This document shows, piece by piece, positions 35,001 to 46,895 of a DNA stretch of 64,000 nt. Under the pieces are notes generated by a model. That model was given only the letters and a program-made list of their open reading frames with translations. It did not search any database and was not told where the DNA came from. The stretch is from NCBI RefSeq assembly GCF_000151315.2, contig NW_011887299.1, positions 700,583 through 764,582 of the forward strand, read 5' to 3'. A program made the position numbers and the translations under genes. Each line of letters opens with the position of its first letter. The stretch's first letter is position 1. The DNA is from Capsaspora owczarzaki ATCC 30864. Its lineage: Eukaryota > Opisthokonta > Filasterea.

Positions 35001-35743
35001 TTTGCAGTTGAGTAAGCGTGGAAAATACATTGGGCGGGAGCGAGGTAATTGGGGAGTTTGAAAGACGTCTGCAAGGGGGAGTTCAAGCAGAAGAAGATGA
35101 CGATGAATGAGAGGTCAAGATGAGCCAGCAATCTGATTTCTCGCAAAGCTTGTTGTTTGCGCGTACAGGGATCGAAGAGACGGCAGGCCAGCAAAAGCGT
35201 TCGGTGCAATTGACGCAATTTGGGTGTTTGACAAATCTCTGAGCACGGCCAGTTAAACAATGAAGAAAACGCACAAGAAACAAGAAAAAAAAATGAGCGT
35301 TTTGCCAGCAAATGGCAAGCGAATTGCAAGCCCAGCTTACAGTGTGGTGAGCGACGAGAGCCCAACAAAGGCATTGGGCCCAATACTTGTGATGTTCGTG
35401 CCAGACAAAGTTCTGTGCAAACCCAAAACGGACAACAAAAAAAAAAAAAACCATTCGTCACAACATCATCCTTTGACGCAAACGAGCAGATGTTCCACAT
35501 ACAAGCTTTCAAGAGAACTCAACGCGGGAAATATTTGAGTTGGGATGGATAGCAGGGATGAGCCATCCAGAAGCCTGCGCAAACGGGAACAAAAAGTCAA
35601 TTTCGGAGGAGGATGGACAAGGACCCAATCTGCACCTCGCCCTACAAGTCCTGCAAAGCGGTTAATCCAGCAAAAGCGTCGGCTGGAAGGATTGTAACGG
35701 CAGTGTTCGACATATCCCTGGGATGCATCAGATTTTAGAGGTG

Positions 35744-35779
<36 letters not shown>

Positions 35780-37239
35780 AAAAACAAACAGTGTGGAAGT
35801 CGAAATGCCACCAAAACATTTCAGAGCACTTACAGGGTTTCAAGCTCGTCCAATCCGTTGAAAATTCCATCCGAAAGGGAGGTAATTGAACAACCAGTTA
35901 AAGACCTGAGAGAAACAGCAACAATAACGGTGAGTTGGGTGCGCTCTTTTGAGAACGCGGAAGCCTCGTCCAGTCAAGTCAAGGAATTGTTACAGAGTTC
36001 GAAGCGCTGGGAGGCCCTCAAAAGCATTGGGGGAAATGTATCTGTATGCTGGGTTTCCAACAAGTCTGTAGAGCATATGAAGAGCACAATGAGGGGGACC
36101 AACGAGCACAAAAAAACAAAACAAAGCAAAAAAACAAAAGACCGAGCAGTTTCCGCTAGATTTCATTGCTTACAGAGTTGTGAGAGCCGTGAGACCAGAA
36201 AAGGCGTTTGCCGAGATGGTTGAAAGCTGTGGGCTGTCAATGTACCTACAGGAGAATACTCACCAATCAGAAGGAGCCCTTCAGCGTACACATACGACTG
36301 TTGGAATGACGGCTTACAAGTACCGCAAGGCAGTTAGTCCAGTCCATGCACTGCTGGGGATGGCAGTCAACTTTGTCTCCGCAAGGTATCTGAGAGGGAT
36401 GACAAGTGAGTGTTGCGAAAAAAAAAAGATCGGAGCGATTTGCTTCACACGAAAGTGACGCACAACAACTCAAGGTTTGGAGCTCCATTAAATGCGCCAG
36501 CCGGGAGGTTGACAAGAAGCGATCCGGACAATCCTCTACGGTATTACGAGGCGACGACGCGTCAGCCAGCATGCTTCATAAAGCCAAAATATCAAACCAT
36601 CTGCATTGGTAGCCAAACTCAAATCTCACAGAAAGGTCAGGTGCGAGAGATTTGTAAACGCTCCGGAGGCGATTGACGTTATCGCAGTGTACGCAAGACT
36701 CCTGAAGCAATCAGTGGTTCAGGTCAGAAACGTTGCAGCGCTGCAGGGAATACCGAGAAACAAAAGCAACAAGAGCGAGTGGAATGCTCTGCCGTACAGA
36801 AACTCAAGTTTGGTCAGCTGTGAAAACGCGTTCACGGGAACGCTTGTGATGCCAGTGTTACTCAGTGATCTGCAGAGATGCGGGTTGGGCATCAACAACC
36901 AAGCACAACAAAAACAAACGAGCAAAATCAACATCGGTCAGACTCTGCACATCACATCAACCAAAACATGCCAACACACACAGCTTTGACAAGACCCGAT
37001 ACTGCAAGTTCGCATTTTCTTAGGACGTACAGTTGCTCAAGAGTCACTGGAAAGCCGGTCGGGACGGAGGTAATCGAGGCAACGCTGCAAGTGATGAACG
37101 TTGGCGTGGAGCAATCACAGACGCTGCAGGCACTCGCAGCCAGAGCGTCTCGCGGATGGTCCAGCATGATTGCCGCGAATAGTGCGACTGCCACCAGCAG
37201 CAGACGTCTCTGCGGCGAGACCAGGCCGCGTACTACCAT
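32035..37239 (-). CDS. Receptor tyrosine kinase with leucine-rich-repeat ectodomain
   Basis: Seventeen exons: complement(37031..37239, 36798..36869, 36630..36701, 36464..36535, 36318..36389, 36174..36245, 35994..36065, 35834..35905, 35646..35717, 35503..35574, 35341..35412, 35167..35238, 34997..35068, 34732..34889, 32578..34622, 32371..32446, 32035..32279), 1,198 residues. Exon 1: signal peptide and Cys-rich LRR cap ([14 protein letters not shown]). Twelve 72-bp phase-2 exons each encode one 24-residue LRR. After another LRR and a Cys-rich block (CNPTCATC... CAPGY) comes a ~220-residue Ala/Ser stalk, one membrane span ([21 protein letters not shown], about 668-688) and a basic stop-transfer. 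The tyrosine kinase has [32 protein letters not shown], twin activation-loop Tyr (NYYRM) and [23 protein letters not shown] identifies a tyrosine kinase, predicted active. Ligand unknown. Confidence 0.93.
34997..36869 (-). repeat. Array of twelve 72-bp LRR exons
   Basis: Twelve consecutive exons of exactly 72 bp, each encoding one 24-residue repeat (pattern LxLSxTxITSIxxNAFxGLxxLxxL) and each interrupted inside the same Leu codon (CT|N or TT|N). Introns are 72-130 bp, several with A-runs. All units are frame-neutral. Confidence 0.9.
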
Positions 37240-37988
37240 GGAGTGATCTACAAAATCCAAACAAAACAGAACTTTAGCCACAATTCCCACAAGCATCATC
37301 GACTTCTTGTTCAACCACCGACCACCGACCGATGCATCCATCGACAAGGTTTGAGCGGTTCGACTCAGATGAGGAGGGGGGGGCGGTCAGGGAGGGCGAG
37401 CAACGGACTCGCAGAGGTGAATGCGGGTCCCAAACGAATGCATTTCAGATCAACAATCCCACCAAACACACCAGCCAGTCGGAAGGGTGGTCTGCTCTGG
37501 TGCCGGCTGGTACCGAGGTGCATGGGACCCAGCTTCAAGCCGCCGGGGGTTTGGCAGTGTGACCAGCGTTCTGGTGGTGGTGATGGTGGTTTCCACCTCA
37601 TCGCGTGGCCCTTTGGATGAACCGAACCCATCACCACCCACCCATCACCACCCACCACCCGTCACCCACCCGCATCCGCTCTCCTGACATTGCGACCTGC
37701 TTTTATTCGGATGCTGATCCTGACATTGTTGATCACAAACAATGGAGGGCTTTTTGGTTTGGAATTGCTTCAAGTTTGCCCTTACCGTTAGCAAGATAGA
37801 CTGAAACGCCGCATGGGAGCAAGAATAGGACATGCTGAAGAAAAAGGCAAGAATATCACACCAAGCAAATAATAAAACAAATGGAGGGTGGGGGCAGCGC
37901 AAGGAATATTTACGTCTTTGGAATCAAAACAACAGAAATTCAAGCAACGTTTTCAAAACAATCGCAAGTCGTCCAACATCTGGCGTCA
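37240..37988. other. Intergenic region upstream of the RTK gene
   Basis: 749 bp between the RTK start and the EFR3 stop; both genes run on the minus strand, so it holds the RTK promoter and the EFR3 3' flank. It contains a G/A-rich patch (37370-37400) and a CCACCCATCACC-type repeat (37625-37675). No coding frame is convincing. Confidence 0.5.
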
Positions 37989-40658
37989 CTAGTACGCAAA
38001 CAGAGTCGGAAGCTGCAGGTTCAACGTGCAATGGCCTGACAGAGCGGCGGACGACAGGAACGGATTGCTGTCGTCCTCCTCGGCAGCCGTTTGGTCGAGA
38101 ATAGCCTGCTCCTCTGGACTCAAAGGCAAGTGAGCGGAGCTGTGAAAGCAAGGCAGTCCCACACACAAAAACCAAAAAACAAAAAGAGACAGAGTTCAAG
38201 GTTAGCGGCAACCAAAATCAACAAACCAGTCCTCGCAAATCTCTTACACTTCAGAGGTCACTTCAAGCAGCTTGCTGAGGATCATGTGTTGATGGATTGC
38301 CGTATCCGCAATCGAGCTAACAAACTGGCCAAAGGAAACAAACTGGAATGATCGCGAATCAACGTGCTTGGACGAGGTCAAGCTTTGCTGCGGGGCAGAA
38401 ACGAGAATGCGCTTGAACGAGTTGGCGGACACGTCGATTGTTGTGGGGCGAGGAGCCTCCTGTTCATGGTCGAATACAAGAGAGGTAATAGGTCAGCTTT
38501 CGAGAACGTGAAAGATTCAAAGCCGAGCTCCGCGAAGAAGCGAATTCACAAAATTGAAAACAAAAACGTACAACTGCGGCAGGGCGCGCAATGGCTGGGA
38601 CGGCGGGCTTCGGAATGACCGACTTGCGGACTCGGGGTGAGGGCACGGCTGTTGCAAGCAAACAAACAAACAAACAAAAAAAAAGCAAAACAAGCGAGCA
38701 AAGTCAGCCGAGAGCTATTCAACGCCACACCCCACCCCACCCCACGCCACACAACCACACAAGAAAACGTACCAATCACGCGCTCGTGTTTGTAGGGCAC
38801 GTGCAACATCTCGGCCACATCGGCCATGTTGACGTCCGGAACGGGCTCGGCTTTGATCAGCGCAACCACGGTGGACAGCTCAAACAGCACGGCGTCGTCA
38901 GTGACATCAGCGTCAAACATGAACTTGGGGTTGCCCGACTTTTTCTTGCCAGAGGCAGAGGCCTTCTTGGACGCACGCTTCTTGTTCTTCTCCTTCTTCG
39001 CGCCCTGATCTTTCTTTGACTCGTTCATCACAGAAACTTGCTCAGAGAACTGTGCATGCTTGGTGCCAGAACCGCTGGATTCGTGCTGGGTGGTCGGAGC
39101 GGCGGTAGCGTCGTCAGCTCCAAGAATTTCCTTCCGGGCGTCGCTGGGCTCCATGTTTTGCGCGACTGTGAGGAATTCAATGGCAGCGGCTTGCGCAGCA
39201 CGGCGGGCTTCGAGAATGCGCGGATCAATCGCGGGTGCGTCGGCTTCAGAGCTGACGGGAGCTGAGCCATCAGTCTCGGTTTGAGAGACGGTCGGAGCCT
39301 TGTCGCTTTGGTCCTCTGGTTTCTGCGCAGCGTTGTTGGCGTTGTCGTCGTCATCATCATCATCTCCGGATTCGTTGTCGTCGTCTTCGCTTGCATCTTC
39401 CTCATCCTCTTCTTCGCCTTCTTCGTCTTCTTCGACGTTTGCAGCCGCGACACTCGATGCCAACTCGGCGGCATCTGTCTCGGCGGTGGGGGACTGCAAA
39501 AAGGCCAGATTGGCTGCCGCGTCATCTTCAAACTCGACAGGTGAGACGAGAAAGCCAGTGGCGATGCGATTGCTCAAAATCTGTTCGATCAGAAAACACA
39601 CCCAAAAAGTGAGCGACAATCAACAAGGGTACGAAACGACCACCCCCACCTACTTCCAAACTTGCACTCTCCAGCTGCGTGGCGCATACATACCTTGGAC
39701 ACGTAGTTGTACAGCCCGCGGTTGCGCGCAAGGCGAGCGCTCAGCTTGAACAGGGCCGCAATGAACGCGTGCATGACAGCAGTGTGGTTGGGAGTCCATT
39801 CGGTTTGCTGTTCGGCATAGTCCTGGAGCGAAAAGAGGACACGAACGAGATCGACCATTTGATAAAAGCCAAAGAGGCGGAGGAGCAGGCCGTGCGTGGT
39901 GTACAGCGCCTGGAAGTGCATGGCCGTGTTGGATTGCAGGATGACGTGCTCGTAAATCGCGAAATGCAGCTTGCGCAAAAAGTTGGACTCGGAGTCGGTG
40001 AGACGCCAGACGATCAGCGTATCCTTTGACAGAATGGTGTCGATGGGCGACTTGACCGTGGTCGAGAGCACCGACGCCGGCACCAGGCTCGGCGAGGAAG
40101 GTCGGCAAATCAAAAGCTGGAGCAGCTGCTGGACCAGCAGGCGCATCTCGGGGTCTGGGACAACGGACAGCTTCAGCAAGGGATCGAACAAGGTCGAAGG
40201 GAAGGTGTTGTCGGCCACCATGTGGCACGCGTACGGCTTGGCAATGCGCAAGATTGCCTGCAGCATGTGGAGCTGAACCAAGGCATTGTCGCGCTGCTGC
40301 ATCGACAGTGGGGCAGCCGCAGTGTCCATCAGCAGCGAGGCGTCGTTCGACAGCTTGTCGGCAATCACTTGCATCAGCTCCATCTTTTGGTAGTCGGGCA
40401 GGTTGTCGGCAAAGACGCCAATGGCGTGGATGACGGCAAGTTGGTACTGCTGCTCCTCAACCCGGCGCGCAGTCCGGTCGTTCATTTCCGTCTCTTGCAT
40501 GGCAGACATGACGTCCACGCTGATGCGCAGTTGGCGGAGCAGGATGTTGAAGCTCTGCAGAACAGACGGACCAGACGCGCCTCGTGCAAACTGAATGGCA
40601 GCATTCAGCACATGAAGCATGCCGACCTTGACGGTGGTGAACGACGGCGGCGAGGTGG

Positions 40659-40689
<31 letters not shown>

Positions 40690-42112
40690 GGCGGACGATG
40701 AGGCTGACTCTTGCACCGCGGCGGCGGATTGCTGACCCTCCTGCAGGGCCTTTCGCTGCTGAAGAACGGAATTTTGCAGGTAGAGCAGCTGCCGTTGCAG
40801 CGAAAAGGCCGTGTCCAGATGCGCGAGCAGGTCGGTGATTGGAATGTAAAAGAACTGCGACTGAATCGAGAACATGACAATTCGGAAGCACTCCATGGCA
40901 AACCAGCTGGGCGACCAGCCATCGGTTGCGTCGAGGAAGGACAGCATCGGGCTCAGGATGGCCTTGGCGTTGGCAAAGTTGGCACGCGAGACCATCTCGC
41001 GCAAGCAGGACTGCGCCAACGCGGCCGGGTTTGCTTCCTCCAGCAACGAGGACGAGTCGAGCGGGCTAGCCGAGGACGTGGATGTGGGGGCGACAAGCGC
41101 GCCAGTGCCGCTGCCGACCAAGGGAGTCGGGGAAGAGATGGAGGCGGTGCGTGTGAAGGTGTCAAACGTGGAGATTGGCCGGCTTGCAAAAAGGAAGACG
41201 GCAAGTGAGACAAGAGGACCAAGGAGGAGCAAAGAATTGACGTTTCGAAGCCCTCTTACCCGTGTGATGCAGCCTTCTCGTCTCGCAAGTTGAGCAGAAT
41301 GGCCGGCACGATTTTGTCCAGATCGGCCCAGATATTTCCAGAGTTTGAATCGACAGTTTTGACAAAGAGAGCAGAGAGGCCGCGCAATCCAGCCAGTCGG
41401 ATTCTGGGGGAATCAAGGGGAGGAGGAAGTGGAGCAGGCGTCGTCAGGTCAAAACAGCAGTCAAAAACCGAGCAAAACCAGCAAAAGCAATCAAATAACG
41501 ATGCAAAGACACTAACTTGGTGCGGTCTTCCGCCAAAGCAACATGGCTGAGACACATCTGACTGAATTTGCTGACGAAAAAGTCGTAGCGACGGTGATAG
41601 GATGGGGTGTCTTCTTCCTTAATGTATGCAAACTTGACAAACTAGTGGGGGTTTTTGAATGACAAATCGGTAAGTTCAAACCCCACCAACAAACCAGCAC
41701 CCCAACTCGTGTTCCCCCCTCTTACCGAGTTTGTGCCAGCAACTTGGAGATCGGCGTTGCTCGACTCGAGCAGGTTCTCGACCATGAGCAGGTAGCTCTC
41801 GACGAACAAGTGGAGATGCGTGTGGCATGCCTGCACGAGCGAGTCCATCGCCTTGATTGCGACATAGACGTTTCTGTATTTCACGCATTTCCAGAAGAAT
41901 TTCAGTGAATAGGGCAGCAGGGTGACTGAAGAGCAGGATGAGCTCAAAGGGCGAAGGGGTTGAAGAGGAGGCTTCCATTGAAGACTGCTCGCCAGCGTTC
42001 GGTTCAGCCATCAAAGTGAGACAATTCTTCACTATCTGTCACTTGGCTGGCTCTCTCAGCGGCTCTTGGTCTGGCTTTCGCCCAAGGCAATGGTAAACGA
42101 TACATCGAACAG

Positions 42113-42169
<57 letters not shown>

Positions 42170-42514
42170 CTCCTGCTGCGTTGCTGTTGCTGCCGTTTTC
42201 ACTCTACTTGATCGATATCATGATGGACGTCCATTTCTAGAGACACTCCTCCGTCCCTGAAGGACCTGTTTGGCGGGAGAGGATGCAAAGTTCATTCCAC
42301 TGCTTTACCCGTAGCGCTGCTTGGTGAGATCGCGGCGGAGGCGCTTGGCGAGGCGCTTGCCGACCTGGGGCAGCTTGCCGGGTGTCTGGAGAGCAAAGAA
42401 GGTCAGCTTGGTCATGTTGAGCGAGACAATCCCGTCGGAAGGGTCCAGCGGGAAGACGCCGTCCACCAAGCGCTGGTGCCGCAGCTTTGGTCGAAGGCTG
42501 CAGCCACAGGGCAT
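37989..42514 (-). CDS. EFR3: EFR3 homologue (plasma-membrane PI4-kinase scaffold)
   Basis: Nine exons: complement(42309..42514, 41726..41873, 41517..41641, 41260..41403, 39694..41182, 38773..39580, 38572..38648, 38248..38459, 37989..38139), 1,119 residues (animal EFR3 about 820, so enlarged). The N-terminus MPCGCSLRPKLRHQRLVDGVFP matches EFR3, including Cys residues that are palmitoylated in animals to anchor the protein at the plasma membrane. Further signatures are VYVAIKAMDSLVQACHTHLHLFVESYL, GTNSFVKFAYIKEEDTPSYHRRYDFFVSKFSQMC, IRLAGLRGLSALFVKTV and the armadillo/HEAT-like helices in exon 5. Known role: recruits the TTC7-PI4KA complex that makes plasma-membrane PI4P. Insertions are an Ala run (about 40660-40700) and a long acidic stretch of Asp/Glu (about 39350-39440). 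Intron 1 holds a 52-nt T run. Confidence 0.92.
42115..42166 (+). repeat. Homopolymer T52
   Basis: Uninterrupted run of 52 T on the plus strand (A52 in the EFR3 pre-mRNA) inside EFR3 intron 1; the longest homopolymer in the window. Assembly length may be inexact. Confidence 0.9.
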
Positions 42515-42880
42515 TTGTTGTTGGATTCTGAGACAATGCGGGGGACAAAGAAAAAAAAAAGAATGATGAAAGAAAATCAGAATGGAAGGAATCAGGGGAA
42601 GGAAGAAGTGCAGACAATGGCGGCAACGAAGTGGAAAATCTCAGATTCAGTCAGATTCAGAAATCGCAAACGTTTCGCGCTTTGCAACAATCCAAACAGG
42701 ACAACGCGACCTAGAAACAGCAGAGACGATCGAGTAAAAGTACATGTATTGACATGGAAATTCTCATGACGCGTTCAACCAACCAGGGTCTGTACAATAG
42801 GCAACAACAAATAACAACAGGACGGAATCAACAACAGGAGCAATCTAACGCATGCGCCGGGGGTGTTTGTTGGGGAAAAC
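42515..42880. other. Intergenic region between EFR3 start and AdipoR stop
   Basis: 366 bp, A-rich near 42545-42620 with a duplicated CAGATTCAGT word near 42642-42658. Expected EFR3 promoter and AdipoR 3' flank; no gene seen. Confidence 0.5.
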
Positions 42881-45137
42881 TCAGAACTCGGAGCTCGGGA
42901 CAAAGACGCTGGAGGTATTTTGATCGGCTCCTCCGACCAAGCTAGACAGGCCAAGAATGGACTGCTCAACGCTGCACTGGAACTCTTTCCGGTGTTGCAT
43001 TGCAGTGTACACGCCATAGTAGTGCGTCAAGGCGGCAGCGACCACCAGAATATGGAAGACTTGGTGACTGTGCAGCTGTGGTAGTGGTAGTGGAAGAAGG
43101 ACGCATGATGAGCTTTCACCTTGAGACAAAACTGTCAAATACGGAAAAAAAACCCCGAACATGGTTGCTTACCCAATAGTCAAACTTGCCAGGGAAGAAG
43201 CGCTCGGGCACGCGGGTGACATAGATGACGGCGCCCGAGACATACAGCAGCGCCATAATGCCGAGAACGTCCAACGAAGAGGTGTTGACGGCAGCTGCGA
43301 GGCCGTACAGGTACGTGTAGTGGGCGACAGGCAAAAGTCCGGATGCGCCCATTCCGAGGAACAACAGCATGCGAGTTGTTCTGTAAGCGAGCGATGAGCC
43401 AACACAACGACAATGGATCGAGTGGTGAGCAATGCAGAACAACAAAAAACCAAAACAAAACAACTTCCAAAACGTACCGGAAGGCGACACCGTCGTACTT
43501 GGGAGAGCAGGCAACGTAGGCACACGCAACACCAAGGATGGTAATCATGGAGAGGTAGATGACACGCGACGTCTCGTGGCAGTAAAAGCAATAGTAGACA
43601 AATGGGTAGAAGGAGCCCGCAATCAGAATCGCAATGCCCGTGTAGTCGAGGCGGCTAAAGACGCCGTACATGCGTGGCGAGTGGCAGAACAGGAGGTGGA
43701 AGAGTGTGGACATCATCAGGCAGATCATGGCAGCGACAAAGAAAATCCAAAAGACGGCCTGGCAAAAACCAAAAGGAGAGGGGAAAACATTCCTGTATGT
43801 CAGTCACATGCTCGAATAAATCCAGACAGGCACAAACCAAGAATACGCTACCTGGTCGGCAAAATCGTGCTGCGACAGGTAGCCGTAGCCAGCGCAACAA
43901 GCGGCAACCAGGAAGATGGTAAAGCCGATGAGATGCGAGTAAATGTTGCCCGTCTCGTTGTGCAGGTAGAACATGGAGTTGAAGCAAGCGCGGAATGAGT
44001 TCATCTGTGTGCGGTAGCCACCGATAATGAAATCGTTGTCCCTGAGCCAGTCCGGGATGTGGTGGAACGAGTACAGGGCGAAAATGTTGTGGACCTGGAA
44101 CAACGGACGGACGAAGAGGGACAAATTCAAGGTGAGCGCGGGAAGAAGCGACGTAGACGGTCATTACAAAGTTTAACAGACAGACAGACACGAACGAGCA
44201 CGATAAAGGGACAAGCCCCCCCCCCTTTCGTATCATGTTGTCATAGGGCAAGAACGGCGGGGGATTAAAAATCAGACCACAAACCGCACCTTTCTCCGAT
44301 TTCCCTCGCGTCTCGCTTCTCTCGCTTCTCTCGCTCTCCCTCCTTCCGCCATGACTGCGTAGAGCTGCATAGCTGCAACTAGACCCTTCCATCTGCGCAC
44401 CGACGCAGTTCACAATGTCCGAGGGACCTGCGCGGGTGGTCAGCTGGGTTGACAGGTGTATCGACTGCTGTTCGTTTTAACGTCGCGCCACTTTTGAAAA
44501 ACCACAACAAAGCAACCAAACATCGGGAACAGTTGGATGGAAAATAGTCGAACAATGGAAAAAGCAAGGTCAGACCAAAGAAGAAAAGCAAAGAGGTTTG
44601 GAAGGAGAAAAAAGCCAGCGAGTGAAAAGAGCGGAAGCGGAGCGACCAACAATAAGAAGAAACGAAAAGCGGCCGTTTGTTTGAGTTTTTGGTTTTGCCC
44701 CAACAATCAATCTCGCGCCTTCCTCCGATTGGGCTATTGCGATGGTGCTCTGTGCAACTGTAACCGAGGAGAGAGAGAGAGAGAGGCACAGCAAGTCAAA
44801 TGGATGGAAAAAATGCCAGTGGTCCCTGTACCGTCTCTTCAACGCGCTCGACGAGGTGGTGGGCGCGGTCGGTGGCGGTTTTGCTGGCGGTGGCCATGGC
44901 GTCGATGGCGTGGGCCGTCGCGTGCTTGACGGCCTCAACGGATTCGACGGCCGCGTCGTGCAGCAGCGTTGCGCCTGCATGCATCATCTCGTTTGCATCG
45001 TGCATGTTGTGCGGCAGGTGCGGATGGGTCAGCAGCGCGGACGCTGAGGAGGTTGTTGCTGCTGCTGCCGAAGGAGCAACTGGCGACGGAACCGCTGCAA
45101 CTGCTGCTGCTGCTGCTGATGACCGCGTCTCTCGCAT
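42881..45137 (-). CDS. Adiponectin receptor-like PAQR protein
   Basis: Exons complement(44832..45137, 43852..44094, 43478..43758, 43173..43380, 42881..43075), 410 residues. The PAQR core is unmistakable: HHIPDWLRDNDFIIGGYR, SFRACFNSMFYLHNETGNIYSHLIG, MSTLFHLLFCHS, RLDYTGIAILIAGSFYPFVYY, RVPERFFPGKFDYW and HSHQVFHILVVAAALTHYYG. The zinc-binding His set of the family (SxxxH and the HxxxH of the last span) is present. Seven spans are expected with a cytosolic N-terminus; animal AdipoR has ceramidase activity, and fungal PAQR relatives affect lipid and zinc homeostasis. Exon 1 (102 residues, Ala-rich then amphipathic HHLVERVEETV) is joined across a 737-bp intron because its phase-0 donor fits the next acceptor and because a PAQR needs an N-terminal tail; that joint is the least certain part. 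It shares a 410-bp divergent promoter with prefoldin 6. Confidence 0.9.
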
Positions 45138-45547
45138 TGTGCAAAATCAAGAGTTGTTTAACAAAATAAAGAATGGAGTGGTCGGTAATTTCGAATCTGC
45201 AGTATTGAAAATGATCATCCGACAACGAGGGTGGCTGTGAGCATTGGATTGGTTCACGGCTACAAGTCGCTTCTTCGCGAACGAGTCTGGAGGTGCGTGC
45301 TACTGCGCCTTTGGTTATTTCATTGTTTTGGTGCTTGTTAAAGGTGCATGAACGGAGGGGACGGCAGAATCAGCGTTCGGCTTCGACGGTGGACGATTGC
45401 TTTGACAGGCGAATTCTGAGATCCATTGCTGTTGGTCGCTCTTCCACCACCACCCTTACCCCCCTTCCATTGTCGTACATGTACTTGCCCATTTTTTTCA
45501 GAGACCTCGGAACAGCTCAGTCTGACTTTTGCCAAACAACAACAACC
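45138..45547. other. Divergent promoter region, AdipoR / prefoldin 6
   Basis: 410 bp between two start codons facing away from each other. A C/T-rich patch (45440-45500) precedes the prefoldin start. No gene or clear TATA element seen. Confidence 0.5.
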
Positions 45548-46669
45548 ATGTCCATCTCAGCATTGCAGCAACAGTTCGAGTCGCACGTCGACGAGCTCCG
45601 AAAGCTCCAGCAATGTATGCCCGGCGCCAAACACCCGTGTTTTGTTGCAACATGCCGCCTTTGTGGAAGAGCTGCAGAGCGAGCGGGAGATCGGAGAGAG
45701 GGAGAACCAAGTGGAGTGGAAGGCGGTGTGCATTGGCTTGCTCGTTCCTAACTCACATCCCCCCTCCCCTCCCCTCCCTTCCCTCTCATCTTTGGCTAGC
45801 TTACTCCAAGCTTGTCGACAGCCGGACGCAGTTCGAGACCCAGCTCAACGAGAACAAGCTCGTTCAAGAGGTAACAGACTTTTCCTGTTGCTTCCATGCT
45901 GCCTTGCTTGTTCTGCTCGGCTTCCCCCCGCCTGCGCCATGGTGCGCTGCGACTTGGAGCCAGATGGCAGATACGACACGGTTTTGTGCTTTGATCAAAG
46001 TGACGAGCGAGCTGCCCACTGCGGCGTCTCGATTCGCTTCAACTGCGCCTCCAATGCAGAGATCTCAACCTTGTGCATTTCTGCGAAAAAGCCATTGAAA
46101 TCTGAATCATGCTTGTCGTGTCATCTCATGTCGTCAGACATGGTGGTGTTTGGTTTGCAATTCACTTGATGGAGTTTGTGTTTGAATCACAAAGGAAGTG
46201 GGGGGCGAAATGCGGATGCTCACGAAATCGCTTTGGTTTTGTTGCTTTGGTTGCTTTCGGACAGGAGCTGCGTCTTGTCGACTCGGAAGGCTCTGTTTAC
46301 AAGCTTGTTGGTCCCGCTCTGGTCAAGCAAGATTTGCCCGAGGCCAAGTCGCACGTTGACAAGCGCATTGGCTTTATCACAACCGAGCTGTAAGAGTTTA
46401 CCAACCAGATTGTTGGCAGACTCTCGTTCAACGACTGAATACTGACTCTGCGGTTGTTTCGGACAGCGATCGCCTCGACAAGGCCATGAAGGAGTACGAC
46501 GAGAAGATGAACACACTGCGAGGAACCGTAAGTGTCGGAATAAAAGTCGAATCCTCTCTCTCTGCCGTTTGTCTTGCTGCTGACGCTTTTCATTGATTTT
46601 GCTTTTTGGGACCAGGTCATGAAGCTGCAAAACCAACTCATGCAGCAACAAGCATCAGCAAAGGCCTAA
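45548..46669 (+). CDS. PFDN6: Prefoldin subunit 6 (beta type)
   Basis: Exons 45548..45614, 45800..45870, 46265..46389, 46467..46527, 46616..46669; 125 residues, the usual size. The beta-prefoldin pattern is clear: N-terminal coiled coil (MSISALQQQFESHVDELRKLQ), SRTQFETQLNENKLVQEELRLV, the hairpin VYKLVGPALVKQDLPEAKSHVDKRIGFI and a C-terminal coiled coil ending in Gln-rich MKLQNQLMQQQASAKA. PALVKQ distinguishes subunit 6 from subunits 1, 2 and 4. It is part of the six-subunit cytosolic co-chaperone that hands nascent actin and tubulin to the CCT chaperonin. The exon 2-3 intron is the longest (394 bp). Confidence 0.95.
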
Positions 46670-46895
46670 AGAGCTCGTTCTTTCGTTTGCTTGTATTGAT
46701 ACACCTGTTTTCAATGAATGAACCCATTCAGTAGTTTCGAAAAAACAACACAACCGTCCACAACATGGCAAAGAAAGTGTTGTATTCGATGATGGCATTG
46801 TACAGCCGCTACGAAGACACAAACACACACACAACCAAGAATAGTTCGTTCACAAACTGAAAATTGACACAAATTTTAAAATGAAATTACAAATT

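Noticed and set aside
41676-42032. 118-residue minus frame starting in the EFR3 intron 1
   Set aside because: Lies largely inside the intron; the EFR3 exon at 41726-41873 is read in a different frame that matches the family.
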